NCBI GenBank assembly: GCA_934513685.1
Contig: CAKSWY010000019.1
Coordinates: 1 to 48,764 of the forward strand
Source of the DNA: an uncultured Oscillospiraceae bacterium
Lineage (GTDB): Bacteria > Bacillota > Clostridia > Oscillospirales > Ruminococcaceae
DNA: 48,764 nucleotides
Reading direction: 5' to 3'
A program made the position numbers and the translations under genes. Shown piece by piece: positions 24,255 through 32,107 of this stretch. Numbering within the stretch: position 1 is the first letter of the stretch; every line of letters starts with the position of its first letter. The notes beneath the pieces were generated by a model. That model did no database searches, was not told where the DNA came from, and was given only the letters and a program-made list of their open reading frames with translations.

Positions 24255-25637
24255 TCAGCCCACGTTTACATGACCCTCGGGCAGCACGGCGCGGGCGGCG
24301 CTGGGCGGGGTGCTGCCCGCCAGGCTGATGGCCAGGGCTACCGGCCCCACGCGCCCCACAAACATGGTGAGAATGGTGACCAGTTTGGCAGCGGCCTGCA
24401 TGGTGGCGGTCACGCCCACCGAAAGCCCCACGGTGGCAAAGGCACTGCAGGCCTCAAACATGCTGTCCATTTCACTGACGGCGCTGGAGGTGTTGTAAAA
24501 CATGGCCACAGTGGCCACCGCCACGGCACCCAGCCCACCCAAAAGAATGGTAAGCGCCCGGTAAACGGTCTTTTTGCCGATGCGGTGGCCGAACATCACG
24601 GCATCCTCCTGGCCCCGCGCTACGCACAGCACGGTGACCAAAAGCACGCTCACAGTGGTAACTTTAATGCCGCCGCCGGTGCCGCCGGGGGCCGCGCCGA
24701 TGAACATCAGAATGCACATGAGCAGTTTGGTCAGGGAGAAAAGGCTGGCCAGATCCACGGTGTTCAGGCCGGCCGTGCGGGCGCTGACCGACTGGAACAG
24801 ACTGGCCATGACGGCGTCCGGGCCGCTGAGCGCCCCCAGCGTGGCGGGGTTGCGCCATTCCAGCAGGGCGAAGCACAGCGCCCCGCCCAGGGTGAGCACC
24901 GCCGAAACCAGCAGCACCACTTTGCTTTGCAGCCGCAGCCGCCGGCGTTTGGGCCACTCCATCAGATCGACCCAGACGATGAAGCCCAGGCCGCCCGCGA
25001 TGATCAGGAACATGAGCACCGCCTGCACGTACCAGTTGTGCACGTAGCCGGTGAGGCTTGCATAGGGCACGGTACGGCCCAGAATGTCGAACCCGGCATT
25101 GCAGAAGGCGGAAATTGCCAGAAAGAGGGCGATCCAGATGCCTTCCGGCCCATATTGGGGCACAAACACCGGCAGCATCAGCAGCGCGCCCGCCAGCTCA
25201 AACCCGGCCGCCAGCCGCACCACCATGCTCAGCAGTCCTCTGGCCTCCGCCAGGCCGCTGCTGCTCACCGATTCTCCCACCAGCTGCAGGGTGCGGTAAT
25301 CCTGCCGGCGGGTGAAGCTGAGGGTGAAAAAGCTGGCGAAGGTCACCAGCCCCAGGCCGCCGATCTGAATCATGGCCAGCACCACTGCCTGGCCGAAACC
25401 GGTGAAGGTGCTGTAGGTGTCCACCGCCACCAGGCCGGTTACGCAGGTGGCACTTACGGCGGTGAACAATGCGTCAAGGGGCTTTAATGGCGCTTTGGTG
25501 GAAAACGGCAGCAGCAGAAGCAGGGTGCCCAGCGCCACCACCAGCAGAAAGCTGCTGACGATCAGCCGGGTGGGCGGTGCGGTGCGCAGCCAGTGGTCAA
25601 ATCGGGCCCGAAGGCGGGCGGTAAAAGAATCCGTCAT
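24255..25637 (-). CDS. TrkH/KtrB family potassium channel subunit
   Basis: A 460-residue membrane protein of the SKT superfamily that takes up K+ (with Na+ in KtrB types). The four pore repeats are visible: TAVSATCVTGLVAVDT, SAFCNAGFDIL, SARTAGLNTVDLASL and ACSAFATVGLSVG. The near-terminal MFVGRVGPVALA is typical. GAAPGGTGGGIKVTT marks the third-repeat gate region. KtrB normally needs a cytoplasmic RCK partner (TrkA/KtrA); none is adjacent here. It is 41 bases after the membrane XRE gene on the same strand, probably one operon. Confidence 0.95.
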   Translation of the reverse strand: MTDSFTARLRARFDHWLRTAPPTRLIVSSFLLVVALGTLLLLLPFSTKAPLKPLDALFTAVSATCVTGLVAVDTYSTFTGFGQAVVLAMIQIGGLGLVTFASFFTLSFTRRQDYRTLQLVGESVSSSGLAEARGLLSMVVRLAAGFELAGALLMLPVFVPQYGPEGIWIALFLAISAFCNAGFDILGRTVPYASLTGYVHNWYVQAVLMFLIIAGGLGFIVWVDLMEWPKRRRLRLQSKVVLLVSAVLTLGGALCFALLEWRNPATLGALSGPDAVMASLFQSVSARTAGLNTVDLASLFSLTKLLMCILMFIGAAPGGTGGGIKVTTVSVLLVTVLCVARGQEDAVMFGHRIGKKTVYRALTILLGGLGAVAVATVAMFYNTSSAVSEMDSMFEACSAFATVGLSVGVTATMQAAAKLVTILTMFVGRVGPVALAISLAGSTPPSAARAVLPEGHVNVG

Positions 25638-25678
25638 AAAAAGCTCCTTAAACGAGTGAGAAAGGGCGGCCGCCCGGT

Positions 25679-26932
25679 TTAGTCGGCCTCAAGCCGGGTG
25701 GTGCGGCCATTGTTGTCGGTAATCAGCAGCGCAAAGCGGAAGGAAGCGGTGTCCGGGTCAAACCCATCGGGCAGGGGGATGGTCTGTTCGTTCAAAAAGA
25801 CGGTGCAGTCCATCCACACATACCCGCGGGCTATGCCGTTCACAAGCTGTTCGGCGGCGACGGAGTCGGACGGGGCGTTGAGGGCCGCCTCATTCACCGA
25901 CTTCCACTGGGCGGCGGGAACATCCAGCGTTGTGAGCAGCTGAGTTCCATTGTACACCTCCAGCTGGGCGGAGACAACATACTGGCTCAGTTGGCAGATG
26001 CCGTCGGAGCCGGTTACGGTGGGGTAGGTGCCGTAAATCGACAGGGTGTCCACGGTGAGCTTGGGCGCACCGAGACCGGTGGTCATGCTCCAACCGGGGG
26101 AATAAAAGTCCAGCTCCATCCGGTAAGGCCGTTCCAGGTCGTAGGCACTCCCCAGCTGCTGATACTGAGTCACGCCGCCGCTGGTGAAGCCCACGGAAAA
26201 GGTGTAGTCGCTGCACAAGGGCAGCGCGACCTGTGCGGTGAAGCTGCTGCCCTGGCGCTGGGCGGAAACCTCGATTTCCTGTCCGCCGCTGGGCTGCACC
26301 CGGAACAGGGCGGTGGTGTCCTCCGCCACGGTTTTGGGAAGGGCGGTCAGGGTTAGGGAAATGGTGCCGTCCGCCTCGGAATATTCCCCGAATTGGCTGC
26401 TCCAATCGGCCACAAGGCTGGTGCTCTCCTCCAGGCTTTTCTGCACGTTGCCCTCAATGGAGTCAATGCGGCTGTTGATGGAGCTGTACAGGCCGTTCAG
26501 CTGGTCGGTGACCTGATTCATCTGATTTTTCAACGAGTTCATCTGGCTGGCGTAATGGATCAGCAGCAGCAAGGCCGCGGCGGCCAGCACAACGCCGGCG
26601 GCCAGCGTGCGCCGATTGCGGCGCCTCTGGCTGGCCTGGCGGCGCTGTTCACTCTCGGCGAACAGCGCCTGAATGCCCTCCAACGAGGGCGCGGCCCCGG
26701 CGAGCGGCTCGGGCTGGTCGGCCGCGGTCGGGCGCTTTTCGCCGGTGAGCAGCTCGTCACAGCTCACGCCCAAAGCACGGGCCAGCTCCTGAAGGTTGTC
26801 CAGCCCGGGCAGGCTTGCATCCGCCTCCCACTTGCCAATGGCCTGGCGGCTGACGTTCAGCTGGGCGGCCAGAGCCTCCTGCGAGAGCCCGGCCTGTTTG
26901 CGCAAGGCGGCAATGCGTTGACCGATGGTCAT
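25679..26932 (-). CDS. Membrane-anchored XRE regulator with an extracytoplasmic domain
   Basis: A 417-residue protein. Residues 1-62 are an XRE helix-turn-helix (MTIGQRIAALRKQAGLSQEALAAQL, VSRQAIGKWEADASLP), followed by a linker and a basic stretch (QRRRNRRT). One membrane helix lies near residues 109-127 (TLAAGVVLAAAALLLLIHY), then a coiled-coil-like segment (about 130-172). The remaining 240 residues are beta-rich, outside the cell and not recognised. The layout is of a one-component sensor: an outside domain linked through one helix to a DNA-binding head. The start has AAAAAGGAGAGG before it. It lies upstream of the K+ channel gene. Confidence 0.85.
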   Translation of the reverse strand: MTIGQRIAALRKQAGLSQEALAAQLNVSRQAIGKWEADASLPGLDNLQELARALGVSCDELLTGEKRPTAADQPEPLAGAAPSLEGIQALFAESEQRRQASQRRRNRRTLAAGVVLAAAALLLLIHYASQMNSLKNQMNQVTDQLNGLYSSINSRIDSIEGNVQKSLEESTSLVADWSSQFGEYSEADGTISLTLTALPKTVAEDTTALFRVQPSGGQEIEVSAQRQGSSFTAQVALPLCSDYTFSVGFTSGGVTQYQQLGSAYDLERPYRMELDFYSPGWSMTTGLGAPKLTVDTLSIYGTYPTVTGSDGICQLSQYVVSAQLEVYNGTQLLTTLDVPAAQWKSVNEAALNAPSDSVAAEQLVNGIARGYVWMDCTVFLNEQTIPLPDGFDPDTASFRFALLITDNNGRTTRLEAD

Positions 26933-27027
26933 AGAATCCTCTCCTTTTTACGGGCAGCGCGCCCTCGGTTGAGCCGGGGCGGCGTGCCGGTGAGATGTTG
27001 CTTGAGCGCTCAGGTTCCGGTGCTTTC

Positions 27028-27056
27028 AGTATAGGGCAAGGGGCAAACCGGTGCAA
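27028..27056 (-). promoter_or_regulatory. Candidate promoter of the membrane XRE gene, with nearby palindromes
   Basis: TTGCAC (27051-27056), 17 bases and TATACT (27028-27033) on the minus strand. Just upstream, at 27078-27092, lies the palindrome GCAACC-ACC-GGTTGC. A related GCAAACCGGTGCAACC overlaps the -35 box. These could be binding sites for the XRE head itself. Confidence 0.5.
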
Positions 27057-27114
27057 CCAACCGCCGTCGGCATTTTGGCAACCACCGGTTGCAGAAACGA
27101 TAAAACGAATGATT

Positions 27115-28011
27115 TCACTCAAGACTGCGGCGGCCGCAGAACACGCACAGCGGGCGGGAGGCCTCGCCCTTTTCCACCAGCAGGCGGGCGGCGGCCAGCA
27201 CGGCTCCGCCGCTTACGTCGGCGGGAACGCCGTCGGTGCGCACCACCTCATCGGCCGCGCGCTGGGCTTCGCCGGTGTTCACGGCCATCACCCGGTCCAC
27301 CACATAGGGGTTGTAGTTCTCCGGCACAAAGCCTGCCCCCAACCCGGCAATGCCGTGCCGGCCCGGAAAGCCGCCCCCGATGGCCTGGCTTTCATAAGGT
27401 TCAACGGCCACCACCTTGACGGTGTTCTCCCAGGCACGCAGATATTCGCCCACGCCGGTGATGGTGCCGCCGCTGCCCACCCCGATGACCACCGCATCCA
27501 GCCGGCTGTCCGTCTCCTTCAAAATGTTCGGCCCGGTGACCCGTCGATGATATTCCGGGTTCAGGTCGTTGGCAAAATAGTTGGTGTAGTAGCCGTTCTG
27601 GGTTTCGGCCAGTTCCCGGGCCAGCCGCTCGGCGCCGCGGCGGCCGTCCAGCGGGCTGGAAAAGGCCAGCTGTGCCCCCAGACTGCGCAGCAGCTTCTTC
27701 CGCTCGTCCGGCACGCCTTCGGGCATGGTGAGGGTGACCGGGTGGCCGCTGTGGCGGGCGGCAATGGTCAGCGCCACGGCAAAGGTGCCGCTGCTGGCCT
27801 CCACAATGGGCTGCCCTTTGGCCAGAAGCCCCTGTTCCGCTGCCAGCGCCAGCATACCTTCGGCCAGACCGTCCTTGGCGCTGCCGGTGGCCCCGCCGAA
27901 ATCCAGATAGGCCAGAATGCTGCCTTGCAGCCGATGGTGGGCACAATAGCCACGCAGAGACACCACAGGCCCATGGTACAGATGTTCGTAGTAATTTTCC
28001 AGCACCGGCAT
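27115..28011 (-). CDS. Cysteine-synthase-like PLP enzyme (fold type II)
   Basis: A 298-residue PLP-dependent enzyme related to O-acetylserine sulfhydrylase and cystathionine beta-synthase. The PLP lysine is in DFGGATGSAKDGLAEGM (near residue 46) and the phosphate loop is GVGSGGTITGVGEYL. The usual substrate loop (T)SGNTG is replaced by EASSGTFAVAL, and the first residues are shorter than in CysK. YYTNYFANDLNPEYHRR matches the ligand-side region of the family. The divergent loop argues for a substrate other than O-acetylserine, so cysK is not assigned. An AAAGGAGGAAGCG ribosome site supports the start. It is divergent from ylxM. Confidence 0.85.
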   Translation of the reverse strand: MPVLENYYEHLYHGPVVSLRGYCAHHRLQGSILAYLDFGGATGSAKDGLAEGMLALAAEQGLLAKGQPIVEASSGTFAVALTIAARHSGHPVTLTMPEGVPDERKKLLRSLGAQLAFSSPLDGRRGAERLARELAETQNGYYTNYFANDLNPEYHRRVTGPNILKETDSRLDAVVIGVGSGGTITGVGEYLRAWENTVKVVAVEPYESQAIGGGFPGRHGIAGLGAGFVPENYNPYVVDRVMAVNTGEAQRAADEVVRTDGVPADVSGGAVLAAARLLVEKGEASRPLCVFCGRRSLE

Positions 28012-28265
28012 GGACGCTTCCTCCTTTGCACTCCGAAAACGCTTGAACCAGGAACGATCTGCAATTTGCGATTCTTCTACCTATTATAATGGATGAAGCA
28101 CAAAAAGGACAGCGAAACCTGAATTAAACGAGAACAATCCCGGGAAAACGGCCGATTCAGCCACAGGAATGGACGAGAGAAAGTCCTGTTTCGCCTGAAA
28201 TAAAAATTGAGGCAAAAAAACAGGACGAAAAGACAAAAATATACGGATTTCTTTTGGCAAACCCC
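28012..28265. other. Divergent intergenic region before ylxM
   Basis: This part of the gap between the PLP enzyme gene (minus) and ylxM (plus) holds a TATAAT on both strands near 28083-28090. Its position suits a minus-strand promoter for the PLP gene, though the -35 is poor. The rest is low-GC with no gene seen. Confidence 0.45.
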
Positions 28266-28294
28266 TTGACAGGGGCAGAAGGCTCTGGTAAAAT
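28266..28294 (+). promoter_or_regulatory. Promoter of the ylxM-ffh operon
   Basis: A perfect TTGACA (28266-28271), 17-base spacer and TAAAAT (28289-28294) stand about 55 bases before the ylxM start codon. Confidence 0.85.
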
Positions 28295-28349
28295 AACGCT
28301 TGTTGTAAAGCAAAACAACTTTACGCCCCGAGGGCAGGAAGGAACGGCA

Positions 28350-28715
28350 ATGGCCAAAAATCTGGCGATGTCCTATCTGTTGGATTTTTACGGCGAGGTG
28401 CTGACCGAGAAGCAGCGGGACATGATGGTGCAGTATTACAACGATGACCTGTCGCTGGCGGAAATCGCGGACAACTTCGGCATTACCCGGCAGGGTGTGC
28501 GGGACGCGATCAAGCGCGGCGAGGCGGTCATGCAGGAACTGGAAGAAAAGGTGGGCTTTGCCGCCCGCTACCGGACGGTTCAGGAGGGGGTTGCCCGCCT
28601 GGAAGAGCTGGCCCGGGACATTCAGTTCTGCAACAGCAACAACTACGCAGTCTCGAACAAAATTGACCGGGATGCCCGCGAGATGCTGGACATCATCAAC
28701 ACCATCAGCGAGTGA
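28350..28715 (+). CDS. ylxM: YlxM family helix-turn-helix protein
   Basis: A 121-residue helix-turn-helix protein of the YlxM/p13 family, always found next to ffh in Firmicutes and thought to act with the signal recognition particle. The motif LTEKQRDMMVQYYNDDLSLAEIADNFGITRQGVRDAIKR is typical of the sigma-70 region-4-like family fold. The start MAKNLAMSYLL follows AGGAAGGA; an upstream in-frame ATG at 28254 lies in the promoter. It ends 14 bases before ffh. Confidence 0.94.
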   Translation: MAKNLAMSYLLDFYGEVLTEKQRDMMVQYYNDDLSLAEIADNFGITRQGVRDAIKRGEAVMQELEEKVGFAARYRTVQEGVARLEELARDIQFCNSNNYAVSNKIDRDAREMLDIINTISE

Positions 28716-28729
28716 AAGGGGAAGAAAGC

Positions 28730-30064
28730 ATGGCATTTGAATCTCTTTCCGATCGTTTGAATGGCGTTTTTAAGCGGCTGCGCGGCAAAGGCAAGCTCAG
28801 CGAGGCGGACATTAAGGCCGCCATGCGCGAGGTGCGGATGGCCCTGCTGGAGGCGGACGTAAACTTCAAGGTTGCAAAGGATTTCTGCAATCAGGTGAGT
28901 GAGCGCGCCATGGGCCAGGAGGTCATGGAAAGCCTGACCCCCGCCCAGCAGGTGGTGAAGATCGTCAACGAAGAGCTGACGAATCTGATGGGCGGCCAGG
29001 AGGCGGCTCACATCCACATCAAGAGCAAAGGCCCCACCGTGCTGATGATGTGCGGCCTGCAGGGCAACGGCAAAACCACCCATGCGGCCAAGCTGGCCAA
29101 GTATTTCCTCAAGCAGGGGCACCGCCCGCTGCTGGTGGCCTGCGACGTGTACCGCCCCGCCGCCATCGACCAGCTGCAGGTCGTGGGCGCACAGGCCGGG
29201 GTTCCGGTGTTCAGCCTGGGCACCGAAAAGCCGGAGATCATCGCCCAAAAGGCCTACGCCCACGCCAAGGACCACGGCAATGACCTCGTGATTCTGGATA
29301 CGGCCGGCCGTCTGCATGTGGACGACGCCCTCATGGAGGAGCTGGCCCGCATCCGCGAGGCGGTCACGGTGGACGAGGTTCTGCTGGTGGTGGACGCCAT
29401 GGCCGGTCAGGACGCTGTGAATGTGGCCAAGGCCTTCAACGAGAAGGTGGGCGTGGACGGCATCATCCTTACCAAAACCGACGGCGACACCCGCGGCGGT
29501 GCGGCCCTCAGCGTGCTGGCGGTGACCGGAAAGCCCATCAAGTTCCAGGGCACCGGCGAAAAGCTGGACGACCTGGAGGTGTTCCATCCGGGCCGTATGG
29601 CCGGCCGGATTCTGGGCATGGGCGATGTGCTCACCCTGATCGAAAAGGCACAGGACGCACAGGATGCCAAGCAGGCCAAGGAAACCGCCAAGCGGATGCT
29701 GGAGAACAAGTTCGACATGAACGATATGCTCGACCAGCTGAACCAGATGAAGAAGATGGGCGGCGCGGCGGCCATGCTCTCCATGCTTCCCGGCGCGGGC
29801 AGCATTGACACCAGCCAGATCGACGAGCGGGAATTCGTTCACGTTGAGGCCATCATTCAAAGCATGACCAAAGCGGAGAGGGAAAAGCCCTCCATCATCA
29901 ACCCCAAGCGCAAGCGGCGCATTGCCGCCGGCAGCGGTACCAGCGTTGAGCAGGTGAACAAGCTGCTGCGCCAGTTCGAGATGATGCAGAAAATGATGAA
30001 GCAGATCAAGCGCAACCCCAAAGCGCTTGGCCGTCGGCTGGGGCTTCCCGGCCTGCGCCGATAA
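28730..30064 (+). CDS. ffh: Signal recognition particle GTPase
   Basis: SRP54, 444 residues, which binds signal sequences of nascent membrane and secreted proteins and delivers ribosomes to FtsY. Domains run N (residues 1-85), G (about 100-295) and a methionine-rich M domain (about 325-430). GTPase motifs are MCGLQGNGKTTHAAKLAKY, CDVYRPAAIDQL, DTAGRLHVD and TKTDGDTRGGAALS. The M domain shows MNDMLDQLNQMKKMG and GSGTSVEQVNKLLRQFEMMQKMMKQ. GGGGAAG precedes the ATG. An ffs RNA gene was not seen in the window. Confidence 0.98.
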   Translation: MAFESLSDRLNGVFKRLRGKGKLSEADIKAAMREVRMALLEADVNFKVAKDFCNQVSERAMGQEVMESLTPAQQVVKIVNEELTNLMGGQEAAHIHIKSKGPTVLMMCGLQGNGKTTHAAKLAKYFLKQGHRPLLVACDVYRPAAIDQLQVVGAQAGVPVFSLGTEKPEIIAQKAYAHAKDHGNDLVILDTAGRLHVDDALMEELARIREAVTVDEVLLVVDAMAGQDAVNVAKAFNEKVGVDGIILTKTDGDTRGGAALSVLAVTGKPIKFQGTGEKLDDLEVFHPGRMAGRILGMGDVLTLIEKAQDAQDAKQAKETAKRMLENKFDMNDMLDQLNQMKKMGGAAAMLSMLPGAGSIDTSQIDEREFVHVEAIIQSMTKAEREKPSIINPKRKRRIAAGSGTSVEQVNKLLRQFEMMQKMMKQIKRNPKALGRRLGLPGLRR

Positions 30065-30097
30065 GGCGCCTTGATTTTGGTATAACCCAGCCAGCAT

Positions 30098-30152
30098 ACG
30101 GCCCGGGGTTTATACAATAAATGCCCTTGTGTCACGCAAGTGACCGGGCCGT
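30098..30152 (+). ncRNA. Candidate structured leader of rpsP (three-way junction)
   Basis: The 112-base gap before rpsP folds on paper into a clean three-way junction. The closing stem is ACGGCCCGG (30098-30106) with CCGGGCCGT (30144-30152). An inner hairpin has GGTTTAT (30107-30113) pairing with ATAAA-TG-CC (30117-30125) with a two-base bulge. A second hairpin has TCAC (30132-30135) and GTGA (30140-30143) around a GCAA GNRA tetraloop. The rpsP ribosome site begins 11 bases later. The layout fits an autoregulatory ribosomal-protein leader, which is inference from structure and position. Confidence 0.6.
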
Positions 30153-30176
30153 AACAAATTATAGGAGGTGACAGGT

Positions 30177-30419
30177 TTGGCTGTTAAGATTCGTCTGCGC
30201 CGTATGGGCGCTAAGAAGGCTCCCTTCTACCGTGTGGTGGTGGCGGATAGCCGCTTCCCCCGCGATGGTCGTTTCATCGAGGAGATCGGTTACTACGATC
30301 CCACCAAGGAGCCCGCGGTCGTGAACATCGATGCCGAGAAGGCTAAGAAGTGGATCGCGAACGGCGCTCAGCCCACCGATACGGTGCGGGTGCTGCTGAA
30401 GAAGTCCGAGATTCTGTAA
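30177..30419 (+). CDS. rpsP: 30S ribosomal protein S16
   Basis: Small-subunit protein S16, 80 residues: MAVKIRLRRMGAKKAPFYRVVVADS, then FIEEIGYYDPTKEP, as in all bacteria. The start is taken as the TTG at 30177, 6 bases after AGGAGGTG. An in-frame GTG at 30168 overlaps the ribosome site and would add MTG to a protein that normally starts MAVKIRL. It is followed after 19 bases by khpA, the normal Firmicutes order. Confidence 0.97.
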   Translation: MAVKIRLRRMGAKKAPFYRVVVADSRFPRDGRFIEEIGYYDPTKEPAVVNIDAEKAKKWIANGAQPTDTVRVLLKKSEIL

Positions 30420-30438
30420 TTGAATGGAGGAATGACTC

Positions 30439-30672
30439 ATGCAGGAACTGCTGCTGGCCGTTGCCCGCGGCCTTGTGGAGGATAAGGACGCCGTTACTGT
30501 GACGGCGGACGCCCCCCGCGAGGACGGAACCGTTGTTTACCACCTGAGTGTGGCAGAGAACGATATGGGCCGCGTTATTGGCAAACAGGGCCGCATTGCG
30601 AAGGCCATTCGCGTGGTCGTGCGGGCTGCCGCTGTGCGCCAGGGCGAGAAAGCAATGGTCGAGATCGACTGA
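30439..30672 (+). CDS. khpA: KH-domain RNA-binding protein KhpA
   Basis: A 77-residue single-KH protein (YlqC/KhpA), which pairs with KhpB (Jag) to bind RNA and affect cell elongation and division in Firmicutes. The RNA-binding GxxG loop reads RVIGKQGRIAKAIRVVVRAAA. GGAGGAATG precedes the ATG. The gene ends the rpsP unit and is followed by a strong terminator. Confidence 0.95.
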   Translation: MQELLLAVARGLVEDKDAVTVTADAPREDGTVVYHLSVAENDMGRVIGKQGRIAKAIRVVVRAAAVRQGEKAMVEID

Positions 30673-30678
30673 GTACCC

Positions 30679-30717
30679 AAGGGGCCTTTTGCAAAAACTG
30701 CAAAAGGCCCCTTTTTG
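30679..30717 (+). terminator. Rho-independent terminator after khpA
   Basis: AAGGGGCCTTTTGCA pairs perfectly with TGCAAAAGGCCCCTT around AAAAC, with T residues following. It separates rpsP-khpA from rimM-trmD, which in many Firmicutes share a transcript. Confidence 0.9.
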
Positions 30718-30860
30718 CTGGTTTCTGCGGGCGGAACCGCCCACTGTTCATACAGTGCGGAAAAACGGCGGCAAACGCTGCTTTTTTGCAGAATCAAAAA
30801 ATTCCGGCCTGCCTGGGCCGGTTGTGCCGGGCACAGAGGCCCGGGGAAAAGGAGAAAACC

Positions 30861-31391
30861 ATGCAGCAATATCTTGAGGCGGGCCGTATTGTGACCACGC
30901 ACGGCGTGGTGGGTGAGGTCAAAGTGGAGCTGTGGTGCGACAGCGCCGCCTTTCTGGCCGCTTGCAAGCGGGTGTATTTTTCGGCCCAGGGCGGCCAGGC
31001 CCATCGGCTGCTGATGGTGCGCCCCCACAAGGGCATGGCCCTTGTGAAGCTGGAGGGCGTGACCGATATGGATCAGGCTCGGGCGCTGATCGGCCGGGTG
31101 CTGTACATTGACCGGGCAGACGCGCACCTGCCCAAGGGTGCCTGCTTTGTGCAGGACCTGATCGGCTGCCAGGTGCGGGATGCGGACAACGGCTGGATCT
31201 ACGGTACCCTCACCGAGGTGAGCCACCCCGGTGCACAGGACATCTACACCATTACCGATGAAAAAGGCAGCAAGTGGCAGCTGCCCGCCGTTCCGGAGTT
31301 TGTGAAGGAGCGGGTGCCGGAAGAAGGGTATGTGCTGGTCACGCCCATTCCGGGTATGTTCGGCGAGGCAGAAAGTGGGGATGCGGAATGA
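30861..31391 (+). CDS. rimM: 16S rRNA processing/maturation factor RimM
   Basis: A 176-residue ribosome maturation factor that helps fold the 16S head around S19. The N-terminal domain reads MQQYLEAGRIVTTHGVVGEVKVE; the C-terminal PRC-barrel contains CFVQDLIGCQVRDADNGWIYGTLTEV. It ends VLVTPIPGMF. AAAAGGAG lies just upstream of the ATG. It overlaps trmD by one base (TGATG). Confidence 0.96.
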   Translation: MQQYLEAGRIVTTHGVVGEVKVELWCDSAAFLAACKRVYFSAQGGQAHRLLMVRPHKGMALVKLEGVTDMDQARALIGRVLYIDRADAHLPKGACFVQDLIGCQVRDADNGWIYGTLTEVSHPGAQDIYTITDEKGSKWQLPAVPEFVKERVPEEGYVLVTPIPGMFGEAESGDAE

Positions 31392-32107
31392 TGCGGATCG
31401 ACATTGCGACCCTGTTCCCGGAGATGTGCGACCGGTTTCTCACCGAGAGCATCATCGGGCGGGCCGCCAAGCGGGGCTACATTGAGACGCATTGCCATCA
31501 GATTCGGGATTACACCCTGAACAAGCAGAAGCAGACGGACGATTACCCCTATGGCGGCGGCTGCGGCATGGTGATGAACGCCCAGCCCATTTACGATTGC
31601 TGCCAGGAGATCATCCGCCAGGTGCAGGAGCAGGGGCGGCCCCGGCCGCACATTGTGTTCATGACGGCGGCGGGCGCCCGGTACAATGAAGAACACGCCA
31701 AGCGGCTGGCTTCTTACGACAGCCTGCTGCTGGTGTGCGGCCACTATGAGGGCATGGACGAGCGGGTGATTGAGGCGCTGGCCGATGAGGAGATCAGCAT
31801 TGGCGACTATGTGCTCACCGGCGGCGAGCTGGCCAGCCTGGTGGTGGCTGACAGTGTGCTGCGCCTGCAGCCCGGCGTGCTGGCGGAGGCCAAGGGCTAT
31901 CAGGAAGAGAGCCATTGGAACGGGCTGCTGGAGTACCCCCAGTACACCCGCCCCGAAGTGTGGGAGGGCCGCGCGGTGCCCCCGGTGCTGCTCAGCGGGC
32001 ACCATGCCAACATTGACGCGTGGCGCGCCGAGCAGAGTGTGGAGCGCACCAAGAACCGCCGGCCGGACCTGTACGAGGCGTGGCTGAAAAAAGAGGGCAA
32101 GGGCTGA
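31391..32107 (+). CDS. trmD: tRNA (guanine37-N1)-methyltransferase
   Basis: A 238-residue SPOUT methyltransferase that makes m1G37 in tRNA anticodon loops to prevent frameshifting. It starts MRIDIATLFPEMCDRF. A second ATG three bases earlier would add one Met and overlap rimM by four. The trefoil-knot SAM site is visible as VCGHYEGMDERVIE and ISIGDYVLTGGELASLVVADSVLRLQPGVL. C-terminal HYTRP-like GLLEYPQYTRPEVWEGR and VPPVLLSGHHANIDAWR match the tRNA-binding part. It is coupled to rimM. Confidence 0.97.
   Translation: MRIDIATLFPEMCDRFLTESIIGRAAKRGYIETHCHQIRDYTLNKQKQTDDYPYGGGCGMVMNAQPIYDCCQEIIRQVQEQGRPRPHIVFMTAAGARYNEEHAKRLASYDSLLLVCGHYEGMDERVIEALADEEISIGDYVLTGGELASLVVADSVLRLQPGVLAEAKGYQEESHWNGLLEYPQYTRPEVWEGRAVPPVLLSGHHANIDAWRAEQSVERTKNRRPDLYEAWLKKEGKG

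Noticed and set aside
30168..30176. GTG as the rpsP start codon
   Set aside because: It overlaps the AGGAGGTG ribosome site; S16 proteins begin MAVKIRL, which corresponds to the TTG at 30177.
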